A stretch of DNA of 34,348 nt from Clostridiales bacterium (GTDB lineage Bacteria > Bacillota > Clostridia > Lachnospirales > Lachnospiraceae). The notes below the pieces were generated by a model. The model was given only the letters and a program-made list of their open reading frames with translations. It was not told the origin of the DNA and did no database searches. The DNA lies in contig JAJQCB010000084.1 in NCBI GenBank assembly GCA_021203005.1, positions 1 to 34,348 of the forward strand, read 5' to 3'. This document shows, piece by piece, positions 7,769-14,910 of this stretch. Made by a program: the position numbers and the translations under genes. How positions within the stretch are numbered: the stretch's first letter is position 1; every line of letters begins with the position of its first letter.

Positions 7769-9097
7769 ATGTCACAAAACAAATCAATTAACATCGGATT
7801 TCGGGGATGGATGCTTGTAATCTATCAGTTTACCGCATTTTTTATGTACACTGCATTTACGAACTATCCACTGAACATCCTGGCAGACTTTTACGGAGGT
7901 GCCACAAAAATTTCCACCATTTACACAGTCTGCGGACTGATCGGAATTGCTATCCAGCTGATATTATCAGGGCAGATCCGGAAATTTAACATCAAGGTAT
8001 TCAGTGCGACTCTCGGATTGTGCACCCTGGTTCTTGGTCTTCTGATCATGTTCCTGCCGTTTTCCAGCGCGAACGTGTGGTGTATCTGTTATACACTGGA
8101 AGTCATCTGTGCGACCATGTATGCTACGTTCTCAGTAAGTATCCTGGTAGGCCAGTGGTTCCCGAGGCGCAAAGGCACGATCATGGGAATTGCGACTATC
8201 GCATTTCCGGTTGCAAACGGATGTATCGGCGCATTTGCAAACAGCGTTTTTGCCACGGGCGAACCGAATGTGAGCGGAGCTTATATGCCGTTTTTCATCA
8301 TCTTTGTCATCGGCTGGCTGATCGGTGTTATCTTCTTAAAGGATTACCCGGAGCAGTGCGGGTGCTACCGTGATAATGACAAGAGCCTGACGCCGGAAGT
8401 GGCAAAAGCCATGATGGAACAGGAGCTCGAAGACAAGAAGACAACCGTATGGAAAGCGAATCACCTCTATGCCTGCCGTGACTTCTGGTTCATCGTCATT
8501 CCGGAAGGATTCCTGCTCATGTTCTCCGTCGGCATTATGACCCAGACCAGCGCAATCATCGGACAGTTTGAGGAACAGCTTTCCTTCCTGGGCGGATATG
8601 CCGGTGTCATGGTCATGATCATGATTGTCGGATGCCTCGGCAGTTATCTTCTTGGTGTCATCGATACCAGGATTGGCACGAGAAAGTCTATCATCATGGC
8701 ATCTGCGATCATGCTCCTTGCGGGTATCCTGGGCATGATTCCCAATGCGATCTCACTGCTGATCTCCATGATCTGCCTGGCGCTGTTTATGGGTGCAGGC
8801 TCCAACTACACAGTATCTTCGGCGGCACAGTACTGGCGCAGGGAAGATTTCTCCAGCGTGTTTGCAGGTCTGAACCCGATCGCGAATATTTTATCTACGA
8901 TGGGACCGATGATGATTGCGCGGCTGATCTATTCCGCGATGGGCTATCAGGCTGTATTCATGGTGACGGCGATTGCCGGTGCGTTATCTGTTGTCCTGAT
9001 GCTTCTGTTTAAGCCGTCTCATGTGAAAGAAATCGACGATAAGTACAGATCAGCAGCCGGAAAACCGTTGGACGATGCTTTGGCTGGACGCATGTAA
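7769..9097 (+). CDS. MFS transporter, oxalate/formate antiporter-like (OFA) group
   Basis: This 442-residue protein has about 12 hydrophobic segments and a central hydrophilic loop (residues ~205-235). The N-terminus reads NIGFRGWMLVIYQFTAFFMY; the loop after the fourth or fifth helix holds GQWFPRRKGTIMGIA, a typical MFS/OFA motif, and DTRIGTRKSIIMAS is the equivalent in the second half. OFA-type carriers exchange small carboxylates, but the substrate cannot be read from sequence. GGGAG lies 10 bases before the ATG at 7769, so this start is preferred over the in-frame ATG at 7730, which lacks a ribosome site. It is co-directional with the URO-D gene and followed by a hairpin, so the pair probably imports and processes one compound. 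Confidence 0.9.
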   Translation: MSQNKSINIGFRGWMLVIYQFTAFFMYTAFTNYPLNILADFYGGATKISTIYTVCGLIGIAIQLILSGQIRKFNIKVFSATLGLCTLVLGLLIMFLPFSSANVWCICYTLEVICATMYATFSVSILVGQWFPRRKGTIMGIATIAFPVANGCIGAFANSVFATGEPNVSGAYMPFFIIFVIGWLIGVIFLKDYPEQCGCYRDNDKSLTPEVAKAMMEQELEDKKTTVWKANHLYACRDFWFIVIPEGFLLMFSVGIMTQTSAIIGQFEEQLSFLGGYAGVMVMIMIVGCLGSYLLGVIDTRIGTRKSIIMASAIMLLAGILGMIPNAISLLISMICLALFMGAGSNYTVSSAAQYWRREDFSSVFAGLNPIANILSTMGPMMIARLIYSAMGYQAVFMVTAIAGALSVVLMLLFKPSHVKEIDDKYRSAAGKPLDDALAGRM

Positions 9098-9130
9098 TAT
9101 TTTTCCTATATATCGAAAACCCTACATACC

Positions 9131-9170
9131 TGCAAAAGCGGCCAGCTAAAAACCGGCCGCTTTTGCATTT
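9131..9170 (+). terminator. Terminator after the URO-D/MFS operon
   Basis: GCAAAAGCGGCC (9132-9143) pairs perfectly with GGCCGCTTTTGC (9155-9166) around an 11-base loop; T9131/A9167 extend the stem. Only a weak T-stretch follows. The position just after the MFS stop supports termination. Confidence 0.75.
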
Positions 9171-9177
9171 GAGATAT

Positions 9178-9285
9178 TTATTCATTTTTCATATATTCTA
9201 TAATCATCCCGTCTGTTTTTGCCCGGCATACATGAATGGAATTTCCGAAATAATCTCTATTCTGCGCAAAAATATCGCTTTTCCT
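9178..9285 (-). pseudogene. C-terminal remnant of an AstE/aspartoacylase-like deacylase
   Basis: On the minus strand these bases read ...KSDIFAQNRDYFG, then SIHVCRAKTDGMI and a short tail to TAA at 9180-9178. The intact deacylase at 12410-13363 has KGDILGEIRDYFG and VIHVCRAKTNGMI at the matching place near its own C-terminus. The similarity also holds at DNA level (gcccggca.acatg.atg and ttccgaaataatc). No N-terminal part or start is present. The homology stops where the AAA_14/DUF4143 ATPase gene ends, and the two overlap by two bases in different frames. This is best read as a gene cut off by recombination or insertion of the ATPase gene. Confidence 0.75.
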
Positions 9286-10639
9286 ACAATTCCGAGAGAT
9301 CTATCTGATAAATATACCCCCGCGGCTCTGCTTCCCGCTGATAAAACATAACCATGTACCACGGCAGATATTCTATGCCATTTTCCTCCTCAGCATTTCC
9401 TTTGCAAAAAACAATTTTTTTTCCAAAAATCCAGTTTTCAACCTCCGACATATGATTTATGGCCTGGTGCTTTTTGTAATCATTTCCGGATTTCACTTCA
9501 ATTAAATCCGTCTCCATCCCGTTCTGTACCACAAAATCCACTTCACCTATTTTTTTCGATTCATAATAATGAAGAGAAAAGCCCCCGGATCTGATTGACT
9601 GTGCAAATGCATTCTCCAGAATACTTCCCATATTCACCGACACATCTCCATTCAAAAGTACAAACTGGATATTCGTCATACACGCTGCGCAGAGCAAGCC
9701 AGTGTCATTTAAAAACAGCTTGAAGATGTTTCTCTTTTCATTTATCTGCAACGGCGGCTGCGGCTCCGTAACATTATAAGAGGGCAGCGCCACTCCTGCA
9801 TCACTCAGCCACAAAAATGAGTTCTCGTAGCGATTATACCTGCCATTTCCATCAACCTTATTCAAAAAGAACCTTCTGTTTTTATCATTTAACTGCGACG
9901 GAATGCTGTCGAAAATTGCCTGTATCTTAATCCGCTCACTCCCGACCGCGTATTTTGAAATATCCAGACGATATAACTCCAGGATATCCCTCTGTACCTG
10001 AACAACCTTTCCGATATCATGAGTATCCACATATGTCTGCACTGCGGCAGGCATCCCGCCAACGACAATATACGTATAAAAAAGCTTCAGCATCGTTGTG
10101 TGGATAGCATCAGGAACCGATTCTTTTTTCACATAACATTGTCTGAGACGTGAAATTGTCGACTCCTGCACTCCGTTTGCATACGCATATTCCTCAAAGT
10201 TCATGGGGTACATATAATAAATTTCTTCAAAACCCACCGGATAGGAACGCACCTCATGATATCGGACGCCCAGCATGGATCCGGACTCAATATAATCAAA
10301 TCGTCCGTCTTCTACCAGGAATTTTATCGCAGACCGGGCATTCGGGCACTCCTGAATTTCATCCAGAAATACCAAAGTCTTTCCAGGCTCCATTTTCTGC
10401 ATTTTAAAAGCTGTCAGATTTTCTATAATCGTGTCTGCATCCAGATTCCCCGCAAAAATCTTTTGCGCATCCGTGTCAGTGACAAAATTAATTTCCACAA
10501 AATTCTCATACTGCTCGCGCCCGAACTGCTCGATGATCGTTGTCTTTCCAATCTGTCTTGCGCCGATCACACAAAGTGCTCTTTTTGGCTTTTCATCTTT
10601 CCATGATTTAAGCTTTGAATAAATTTGTCTCTCAAGCAT
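9284..10639 (-). CDS. AAA_14/DUF4143 ATP-binding protein (copy 1)
   Basis: This 451-residue protein has an N-terminal AAA-type ATPase (Walker A GARQIGKTT at 26-34, Walker B TLVFLDEIQE at 88-97) and a C-terminal DUF4143 part ending in a PD-(D/E)xK-like nuclease signature, GEVDFVV...DLIEVKSG. The family is widespread and patchy in anaerobes. Many members look like mobile or accessory genes; the biological role is not settled, with defence or toxin-like ideas only suggested. GGAGG lies 11 bases before ATG 10639, a rather long spacing. The promoter overlaps three 12-bp repeats spaced exactly 33 bases apart. Its 3' end abuts a deacylase remnant, a sign of insertion. A distant second copy lies at 31992-33212, also next to a LysR gene. 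Confidence 0.9.
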   Translation of the reverse strand: MLERQIYSKLKSWKDEKPKRALCVIGARQIGKTTIIEQFGREQYENFVEINFVTDTDAQKIFAGNLDADTIIENLTAFKMQKMEPGKTLVFLDEIQECPNARSAIKFLVEDGRFDYIESGSMLGVRYHEVRSYPVGFEEIYYMYPMNFEEYAYANGVQESTISRLRQCYVKKESVPDAIHTTMLKLFYTYIVVGGMPAAVQTYVDTHDIGKVVQVQRDILELYRLDISKYAVGSERIKIQAIFDSIPSQLNDKNRRFFLNKVDGNGRYNRYENSFLWLSDAGVALPSYNVTEPQPPLQINEKRNIFKLFLNDTGLLCAACMTNIQFVLLNGDVSVNMGSILENAFAQSIRSGGFSLHYYESKKIGEVDFVVQNGMETDLIEVKSGNDYKKHQAINHMSEVENWIFGKKIVFCKGNAEEENGIEYLPWYMVMFYQREAEPRGYIYQIDLSEL

Positions 10640-10664
10640 AGGTCACAATACCTCCGATATCAGC

Positions 10665-10745
10665 ATTGTAACATTTTTCCGAGGTTTTTCAATGGTTTTT
10701 GTAACGTTTTTCCGTTTCTGACCATTACTTAACGTTACATTTTTC
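10665..10745 (-). promoter_or_regulatory. Promoter with three 12-bp repeats at 33-bp spacing, upstream of ATPase copy 1
   Basis: Plus-strand repeats start at 10668 (GTAACATTTTTC), 10701 (GTAACGTTTTTC) and 10734 (GTTACATTTTTC); both intervals are exactly 33 bases, about three helical turns. On the minus strand TTGAAA (10692-10687), a 16-base spacer and TACAAT (10670-10665) make a good promoter. The first repeat covers the spacer and -10 edge, and the second lies just upstream of -35. This is the geometry of a cooperative repressor. Confidence 0.6.
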
Positions 10746-10793
10746 ACAGGAAAGTCGTTTTCAATGTACCTGTCTGAAAAGCTGCCACAACAT

Positions 10794-11672
10794 TCACAGG
10801 AATTTAAAATTATCCTTGAAAATCTCTTTCATCGGATTATAATTGTCCACATTCCAGGCCAAAGTCAGGCTGGGGTCGCTGACCTGATCTACTTCTAGAA
10901 AGCGCACATTAGGAGTCTTATACAGGTTGTTGCGGGTATCGAGCATACAGACGCCTACACCGGCCTCCACCCAGAGCATCTCCTCCTGCAGGGATGAAGC
11001 AAACTTCACTTTCGGCGTGAACCCGCAGCTCTTACACCCGTCCAGTATCAGGCGCGGCGATGTCTCCGAATCCTCCGGCGACACCATGATAAACGTATCA
11101 TCCTTAAAATCCGAAAGCTTGACATATTTTGCGTCCGCCAGCCGATGATTTTTATGTACGACGATATGGTCTTTGGTATGGACGATGACCTTTGTCTGAA
11201 TCTTTTCCCGGTCTTTCACATCAAAATACAGGGTGATAATCAGATCCAGCTCGTTGCTGTACAGCTTCTCAATCAGCATGTTGAAGCTGTAATTGCGCAG
11301 ATTTATTTTCACCTGAGGATAAAACTGCGCGAAGTGCTGCAGAACTTCGGGAAACAGATCCCCCACATACGCACCTTCGAGAACACCGATATTTAACTCG
11401 CCACTTAAGCCCGCAAAGCTGCTCTGCGCTTTTGCCACTGCAAGATTATAATCATTATAAATCTTCTCAAATTCCTCCAGCAGCACCACAGCCGCCGGCG
11501 TCAGCTTCACAGAGCGGTTATTACGGATAAACAGCTGCATATTCAGCTCCATCTCAATAGATGCGATCTGGCGGCTGAGCGCCGGCTGTGTGATAAAAAG
11601 CTTGTCCGCTGCCTTGGTGAAATTCAGACATTTCGCGGTTGTGATAAAATACTTAATCTGCACTATCGTCAT
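10794..11672 (-). CDS. LysR-family transcriptional regulator (copy 1)
   Basis: This is a 292-residue LysR regulator. The N-terminal winged helix-turn-helix spans residues 1-60 (QIKYFITTAKCLNFTKAADK and TQPALSRQIASIE), followed by a substrate-binding effector domain (LNIGVLEGAYVGDLFPEVL). It closely resembles the second LysR at 31102-31977, especially in the first 60 residues, so the two are paralogues. AAAGGAG precedes ATG 11672. A consensus promoter lies 55-80 bases upstream. It is followed on the same strand by the AAA_14/DUF4143 ATPase, 154 bases on, which has its own promoter. Targets may be the nearby small membrane genes, the deacylase operon or the URO-D/MFS pair (inference). Confidence 0.92.
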   Translation of the reverse strand: MTIVQIKYFITTAKCLNFTKAADKLFITQPALSRQIASIEMELNMQLFIRNNRSVKLTPAAVVLLEEFEKIYNDYNLAVAKAQSSFAGLSGELNIGVLEGAYVGDLFPEVLQHFAQFYPQVKINLRNYSFNMLIEKLYSNELDLIITLYFDVKDREKIQTKVIVHTKDHIVVHKNHRLADAKYVKLSDFKDDTFIMVSPEDSETSPRLILDGCKSCGFTPKVKFASSLQEEMLWVEAGVGVCMLDTRNNLYKTPNVRFLEVDQVSDPSLTLAWNVDNYNPMKEIFKDNFKFL

Positions 11673-11725
11673 ATAGAACTGATCTCCTTTCGGGCATTGC
11701 GGGCAAATTCCAGCTGGCTGTCCTT

Positions 11726-11754
11726 ATTATACACCTTGTTATGCACCTTGTCGA
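11726..11754 (-). promoter_or_regulatory. Promoter of LysR copy 1 with a direct repeat in the spacer
   Basis: TCGACA (11754-11749), a 17-base spacer and TATAAT (11731-11726) match sigma-A consensus at 11 of 12 positions. ACAAGGTG occurs twice in or beside the spacer (minus strand of 11732-11739 and 11744-11751), spaced 12 bases, a possible autoregulatory site. Confidence 0.6.
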
Positions 11755-11763
11755 ACAGCAATC

Positions 11764-11809
11764 GACAAAACCCCCAAAACTTCGCCAGGCAAAGTATTGG
11801 GGTTTTGTC
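11764..11809 (-). terminator. Long near-palindromic hairpin, probable terminator
   Basis: GACAAAACCCC(C)AA (11764-11777) pairs with TTGGGGTTTTGTC (11797-11809), one bulge. The loop can fold further through ACTT/AAGT and GCC/GGC steps, giving a hairpin of about 46 bases. It lies between the small-ORF pair and the LysR promoter on the minus strand. No long T-run follows, so termination is likely but not certain. Confidence 0.6.
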
Positions 11810-11827
11810 AAATAGGGTTTTCGGATT

Positions 11828-11947
11828 TCACCTTTCGGTTTCGTAATAATTCAATGTTCTTATTTTTTCCCCATCTTCGAGAAAATAGCCGGCAATCGTA
11901 ACGCCAAATACCATCGCAACTGCTTCAATAATAATACGAGCTACCAT
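11828..11947 (-). CDS. 39-residue single-span membrane peptide
   Basis: An ATG at 11947 follows AAAGGAGG at 7 bases, one of the best ribosome sites in the window, and opens a 39-codon frame beginning MVARIIIEAVAMVFGVTIAG and ending in a charged tail (YYETER). One hydrophobic helix spans residues 4-22. It starts 19 bases after the 110-residue two-span ORF, so the two are probably co-translated. Small membrane partners of secondary carriers (MetS-type) look like this, but no large carrier lies beside it. Function unknown. Confidence 0.55.
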   Translation of the reverse strand: MVARIIIEAVAMVFGVTIAGYFLEDGEKIRTLNYYETER

Positions 11948-11965
11948 AACATTTCCTCCTTTTCC

Positions 11966-12298
11966 TTAACAAGCTGCCTGTTCCTCTTTGGAAAGCTTGA
12001 AATAACCCGGTTTTCCGGGAAGCACAGCGGTAAGAACCACTCCGAGCACCAGGGAGATGATAACGCACAGGTATACCTGGTGGAAATTCGACATGCCCAG
12101 GTAATCCTGAAGTCCGCATGTGATCCAGATTACATTTGCGATCCACGATACAAAGCATGTGATTGCAGCCGCAACCGTACTTCTCTTGGTTTGTTTTTGT
12201 GTATACTTAGTATACACGTTTGTTTTTTGGACGCCCAATTCACCTTTCTCATCCTGCCATGCATTTTGGTTATCATTGCCATTTCTCCTTGTAATCAA
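11966..12298 (-). CDS. Small two-span membrane protein, hypothetical
   Basis: This frame of up to 110 codons holds two hydrophobic helices, AAITCFVSWIANVIWITCG and VYLCVIISLVLGVVLTAVL, and a soluble tail, PGKPGYFKLSKEEQ. The start is uncertain. The longest reading uses TTG at 12298, right after the deacylase terminator and without a good ribosome site. A GTG near codon 27 lies inside a strong palindrome (12199-12217) that could be an operator. No ATG occurs before the second helix. The gene could therefore be N-terminally decayed. It is followed by the 39-residue membrane ORF. I do not recognise the family. Confidence 0.5.
   Translation of the reverse strand: MITRRNGNDNQNAWQDEKGELGVQKTNVYTKYTQKQTKRSTVAAAITCFVSWIANVIWITCGLQDYLGMSNFHQVYLCVIISLVLGVVLTAVLPGKPGYFKLSKEEQAAC
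12199..12217. repeat. Perfect palindrome GTGTATAC-TTA-GTATACAC
   Basis: Two perfect 8-base arms surround a 3-base centre. The site lies in the putative N-terminal coding part of the two-span membrane ORF. On the minus strand TATACT (12214-12209) within it could be a -10 box. It resembles the GTATAC-type sites at 6401-6460. Probably an operator for a dimeric regulator. Confidence 0.45.
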
Positions 12299-12311
12299 TC
12301 AAAAATCAACG

Positions 12312-12353
12312 AAAAAAGGAAGCCTGAAATCACGGTTTTTTCAGCTTCCTTTT
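12312..12353 (-). terminator. Intrinsic terminator after the deacylase gene
   Basis: On the minus strand AAAAGGAAGCTGA (12353-12341) pairs with TCAGGCTTCCTTTT, one bulged G, and the 3' arm runs into a six-T tract (A at 12312-12317 on the plus strand). It lies 57 bases after the deacylase stop and closes the long operon. Confidence 0.8.
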
Positions 12354-12409
12354 CCACAGATTTTAGAAAAATTTAATTTTTTAATGTCTCTTTTTCATTG
12401 TGCCATGCA

Positions 12410-13363
12410 TTATTGTAATAACACGCCGTAAGCCACCATCGGTCCGTCTTTTATGATCGCCAAACTGGATACCTGATACAGAATCATCCCGTTGGTTTTC
12501 GCCCGGCACACATGGATGACGATTCCGAAATAATCACGGATTTCGCCGAGGATATCTCCTTTTGAAAAAAATTCTCCCGGCTCAAAAAAAGGATACCAAC
12601 ATCCCGCAACCGGGGCATTTTCATACACCGTCTCCCGAAACAGCAGCGGTTTGGGCACGGGCTTATCCTCCGCATCACCTGCGTCCAATATCTTAAGATA
12701 AGCCAGGATCCGCCGGACATCCTTCTTATCCATGTCTACCTCCGCTTTACTCCACATTCCGCGGCCGCCGCGTTCCAGAAGAATGCTGGGGATCCCGATA
12801 CTGCTGGCATAATTATAGGCGCCGCCCGCAAGGGACTGGGACTCCACCAGGCAGCCGGCAGACACACGGCGGGCCATCTGAAACGATGTTTCTCTCACCT
12901 GCGGATCCGACTTGCCCACATAATAGGCATATGTGTGAAGCTTCTCGTAACCGTCTCCGGAGTGCAGGTCAATGTAGTAATCCGCCGCGGAAAAGAGCTC
13001 TTTTGTAATCGTATAACAGATCTGGTCCGCCACTGTTCCGTTTGCCCTGCCGGGGAATTCCCGGTTCAGGTTCTTGTTATCTTCGTAGACCATACTCATG
13101 GTACGGCGCAGGAAACCGCTGACATTTACCAGCGGAATAATGATCACGGTCCCTTTCACTTCTTCCGGCTGCAGCTCATTTCCCAGTTCAATCGCAGCCT
13201 GAATTCCGACATACTCCGCATTATGGATTCCCGCTGTGATCAGCACAGTCTTTCCCTCGCCTCCGCAGATTACCGTCATCGGAAGCTCATATCCGCATCC
13301 TGTTACTTTCAGAAATCCCGACTTTTTTTCACCCGGGCGCACCTCCATATTTCCAATTCTCAT
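12410..13363 (-). CDS. Succinylglutamate desuccinylase/aspartoacylase (AstE/AspA, M14-like) zinc deacylase
   Basis: This 317-residue metal hydrolase carries zinc ligands GIHNAE (His 47, Glu 50) and IDLHSGDG (His 134), the substrate-binding NLNREFPG (residues 98-105) and a catalytic glutamate in ILLERGGRG (Glu 197). Family members remove N-acyl groups from amino acids or cleave related amides in the cytoplasm. The start at ATG 13363 follows GGAGG at 7 bases; the longer reading to 13408 lacks support. It is the last gene behind the Opp-type transporter and the extra binding protein, with a hairpin in between, so it probably processes what the operon imports. A decayed C-terminal copy sits at 9178-9285. 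Family sure, substrate unknown. Confidence 0.9.
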   Translation of the reverse strand: MRIGNMEVRPGEKKSGFLKVTGCGYELPMTVICGGEGKTVLITAGIHNAEYVGIQAAIELGNELQPEEVKGTVIIIPLVNVSGFLRRTMSMVYEDNKNLNREFPGRANGTVADQICYTITKELFSAADYYIDLHSGDGYEKLHTYAYYVGKSDPQVRETSFQMARRVSAGCLVESQSLAGGAYNYASSIGIPSILLERGGRGMWSKAEVDMDKKDVRRILAYLKILDAGDAEDKPVPKPLLFRETVYENAPVAGCWYPFFEPGEFFSKGDILGEIRDYFGIVIHVCRAKTNGMILYQVSSLAIIKDGPMVAYGVLLQ

Positions 13364-13391
13364 AAATATCCTCCATATCCTTATTCGCTGC

Positions 13392-13422
13392 AAAAGCCTG
13401 TGAGCCAAAACAGCTCACAGGC
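13392..13422 (-). terminator. Terminator or attenuator between the binding protein and deacylase
   Basis: GCCTGTGAGC (13396-13405) and GCTCACAGGC (13413-13422) form a perfect 10-bp stem with a 7-base loop. On the minus strand it is followed by TTTTGC. It would reduce, not necessarily abolish, transcription into the deacylase gene. Confidence 0.72.
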
Positions 13423-13537
13423 CAGTTTTACACAAGGCTGCTCGGGGAAGGTAACGGCATTACAGCCCGCAGCCAGCATAACAAGTGCAGGGCACAAATA
13501 TGTCCTCTGCCCCATTCATTATAAAATATGCAAGGTT

Positions 13538-14806
13538 CTATTCCGACAGTCTCTCCATCACAGACTCGAGGTCGCTGGCCTGCGCCAGTTCCACAAACGC
13601 TTTATAAGTCGCATCCTCATTATAAGCCCGTATGACGCTCATGAGATCGGAACTGCTGTAAGCATTTTCATAAATACTCTGCGTATAGCCGAACAGCTCC
13701 GCATACTCTTCATCCGATGCCGCGGTCCAGTATGACTGGTAGATACGGAACGCCTCCCCGTCAGGATTCACCAGATCCGCATCGCCCTTTAAGGCATTGA
13801 AGACAGCGACAAAAGCAGGCGCTGCCATGGAAGCATACTTGCCTTTCACATAGTGCAGCATACCGTAACCGTTGTCTGCGATATCATAAATAGCATCGTA
13901 GTTTTCCTGCGAAAAGCAGTCCACAACCCCGACTCGCATGAGCGCCGTATCAGCCTCAATCTCCTCCTTCATGTCATCAAATACCGTGCTCAGTCCCACA
14001 GCGGAGAGAAGCGCATCATACTGCCCCATATCCAGCGCGGTATAGAAGTTGTCCAGTCCTTCCTCCAGCTGAATATATCCGGGAGTGATGACGATTAACA
14101 CATCGTCCCGCCCGGTCTCCACCTGCGTCACTTCTGTCACCTGAGCCAGGTTTTCAATGGTGTCGTCATAGGTCACGCCCAGTTCATCCTGTATCGCAGT
14201 CAGCATTCCTTCCACACGGGTGTAATGCATATAGTTCTCCGCGTTTCCGGCTCCGCCGCTGACAATCAGGAATGTGCCCGCGCCATCCGCAATAAAATCT
14301 TCCGCCATCTCTTTTCCGGCGTTGTACTCCTCCTCGGTGTCCGGGCCGATCACGCCCAGAAACCACTCATTATCCTTTACTGCCTCGAATTCAGAGTCGC
14401 TGATGGAAGAGGAGCCCAGCACATAGTACATTTCATTCTCCTCACAGGCAGCGACAACGCTCTCCAGATCTGTCCCGTAAAAACTGATGATTGCAGAGGC
14501 ACCCTCTTCCTTTGCCTCCTCCACAAAGGCAATCTCATCATCAATGGAATCCAGATCCCCTGACATAATAAATTCTACGGGGAAGCTTTCCGCGATATAA
14601 TTCCTGTAATAATTGTAAAACATTGTCATTTCAGGGTCTGTCGTACTGTAGACGGCCACACCGATCTTATACGTAGTGTCGTCACTCTCCGCAGCCGCAG
14701 ATGCTTCCTCACTCTCGTCGACGGACGCGCTGCCGCATCCCGCAAGAGAAAACAGCAGCAGACCCGTCAATAGAATACTTAAAAGCCTCTTTACTTTGTT
14801 CTTCAT
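13538..14806 (-). CDS. Type-1 periplasmic-binding-protein-like lipoprotein (sugar-type fold)
   Basis: This 422-residue exported lipoprotein has a signal peptide MKNKVKRLLSILLTGLLLFS and lipobox SLAGC (Cys 24), then an acidic linker and a periplasmic-binding domain beginning TYKIGVAVYSTTDPEM. The segments SAIISFYGTDLESVVAACEEN and FLIVSGGAGNAENYMHYTRVEG match the Peripla_BP type-1/4 style that binds sugars and other small ligands. No permease of the matching sugar class is nearby; instead it trails an Opp-type transporter by 104 bases. It may be a second binding protein or a ligand sensor. GGAG lies 6 bases before ATG 14806, preferred over the ATG at 14818. Fold call is good, ligand unknown. 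Confidence 0.85.
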   Translation of the reverse strand: MKNKVKRLLSILLTGLLLFSLAGCGSASVDESEEASAAAESDDTTYKIGVAVYSTTDPEMTMFYNYYRNYIAESFPVEFIMSGDLDSIDDEIAFVEEAKEEGASAIISFYGTDLESVVAACEENEMYYVLGSSSISDSEFEAVKDNEWFLGVIGPDTEEEYNAGKEMAEDFIADGAGTFLIVSGGAGNAENYMHYTRVEGMLTAIQDELGVTYDDTIENLAQVTEVTQVETGRDDVLIVITPGYIQLEEGLDNFYTALDMGQYDALLSAVGLSTVFDDMKEEIEADTALMRVGVVDCFSQENYDAIYDIADNGYGMLHYVKGKYASMAAPAFVAVFNALKGDADLVNPDGEAFRIYQSYWTAASDEEYAELFGYTQSIYENAYSSSDLMSVIRAYNEDATYKAFVELAQASDLESVMERLSE

Positions 14807-14910
14807 ATCAATCTCCATCTCGCACGCCGGTTTTCATCGGCGGCGCCCATTCTATGATTATGCAATATAAGGGTATGGTGCTTAAACCTTTTCCCCTGGT
14901 ATTGTCATCA

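Noticed and set aside
11764-11809. Insertion-sequence end or attachment site
   Set aside because: The long palindrome has no transposase or integrase nearby and no matching copy in the window; a terminator is the simpler reading.
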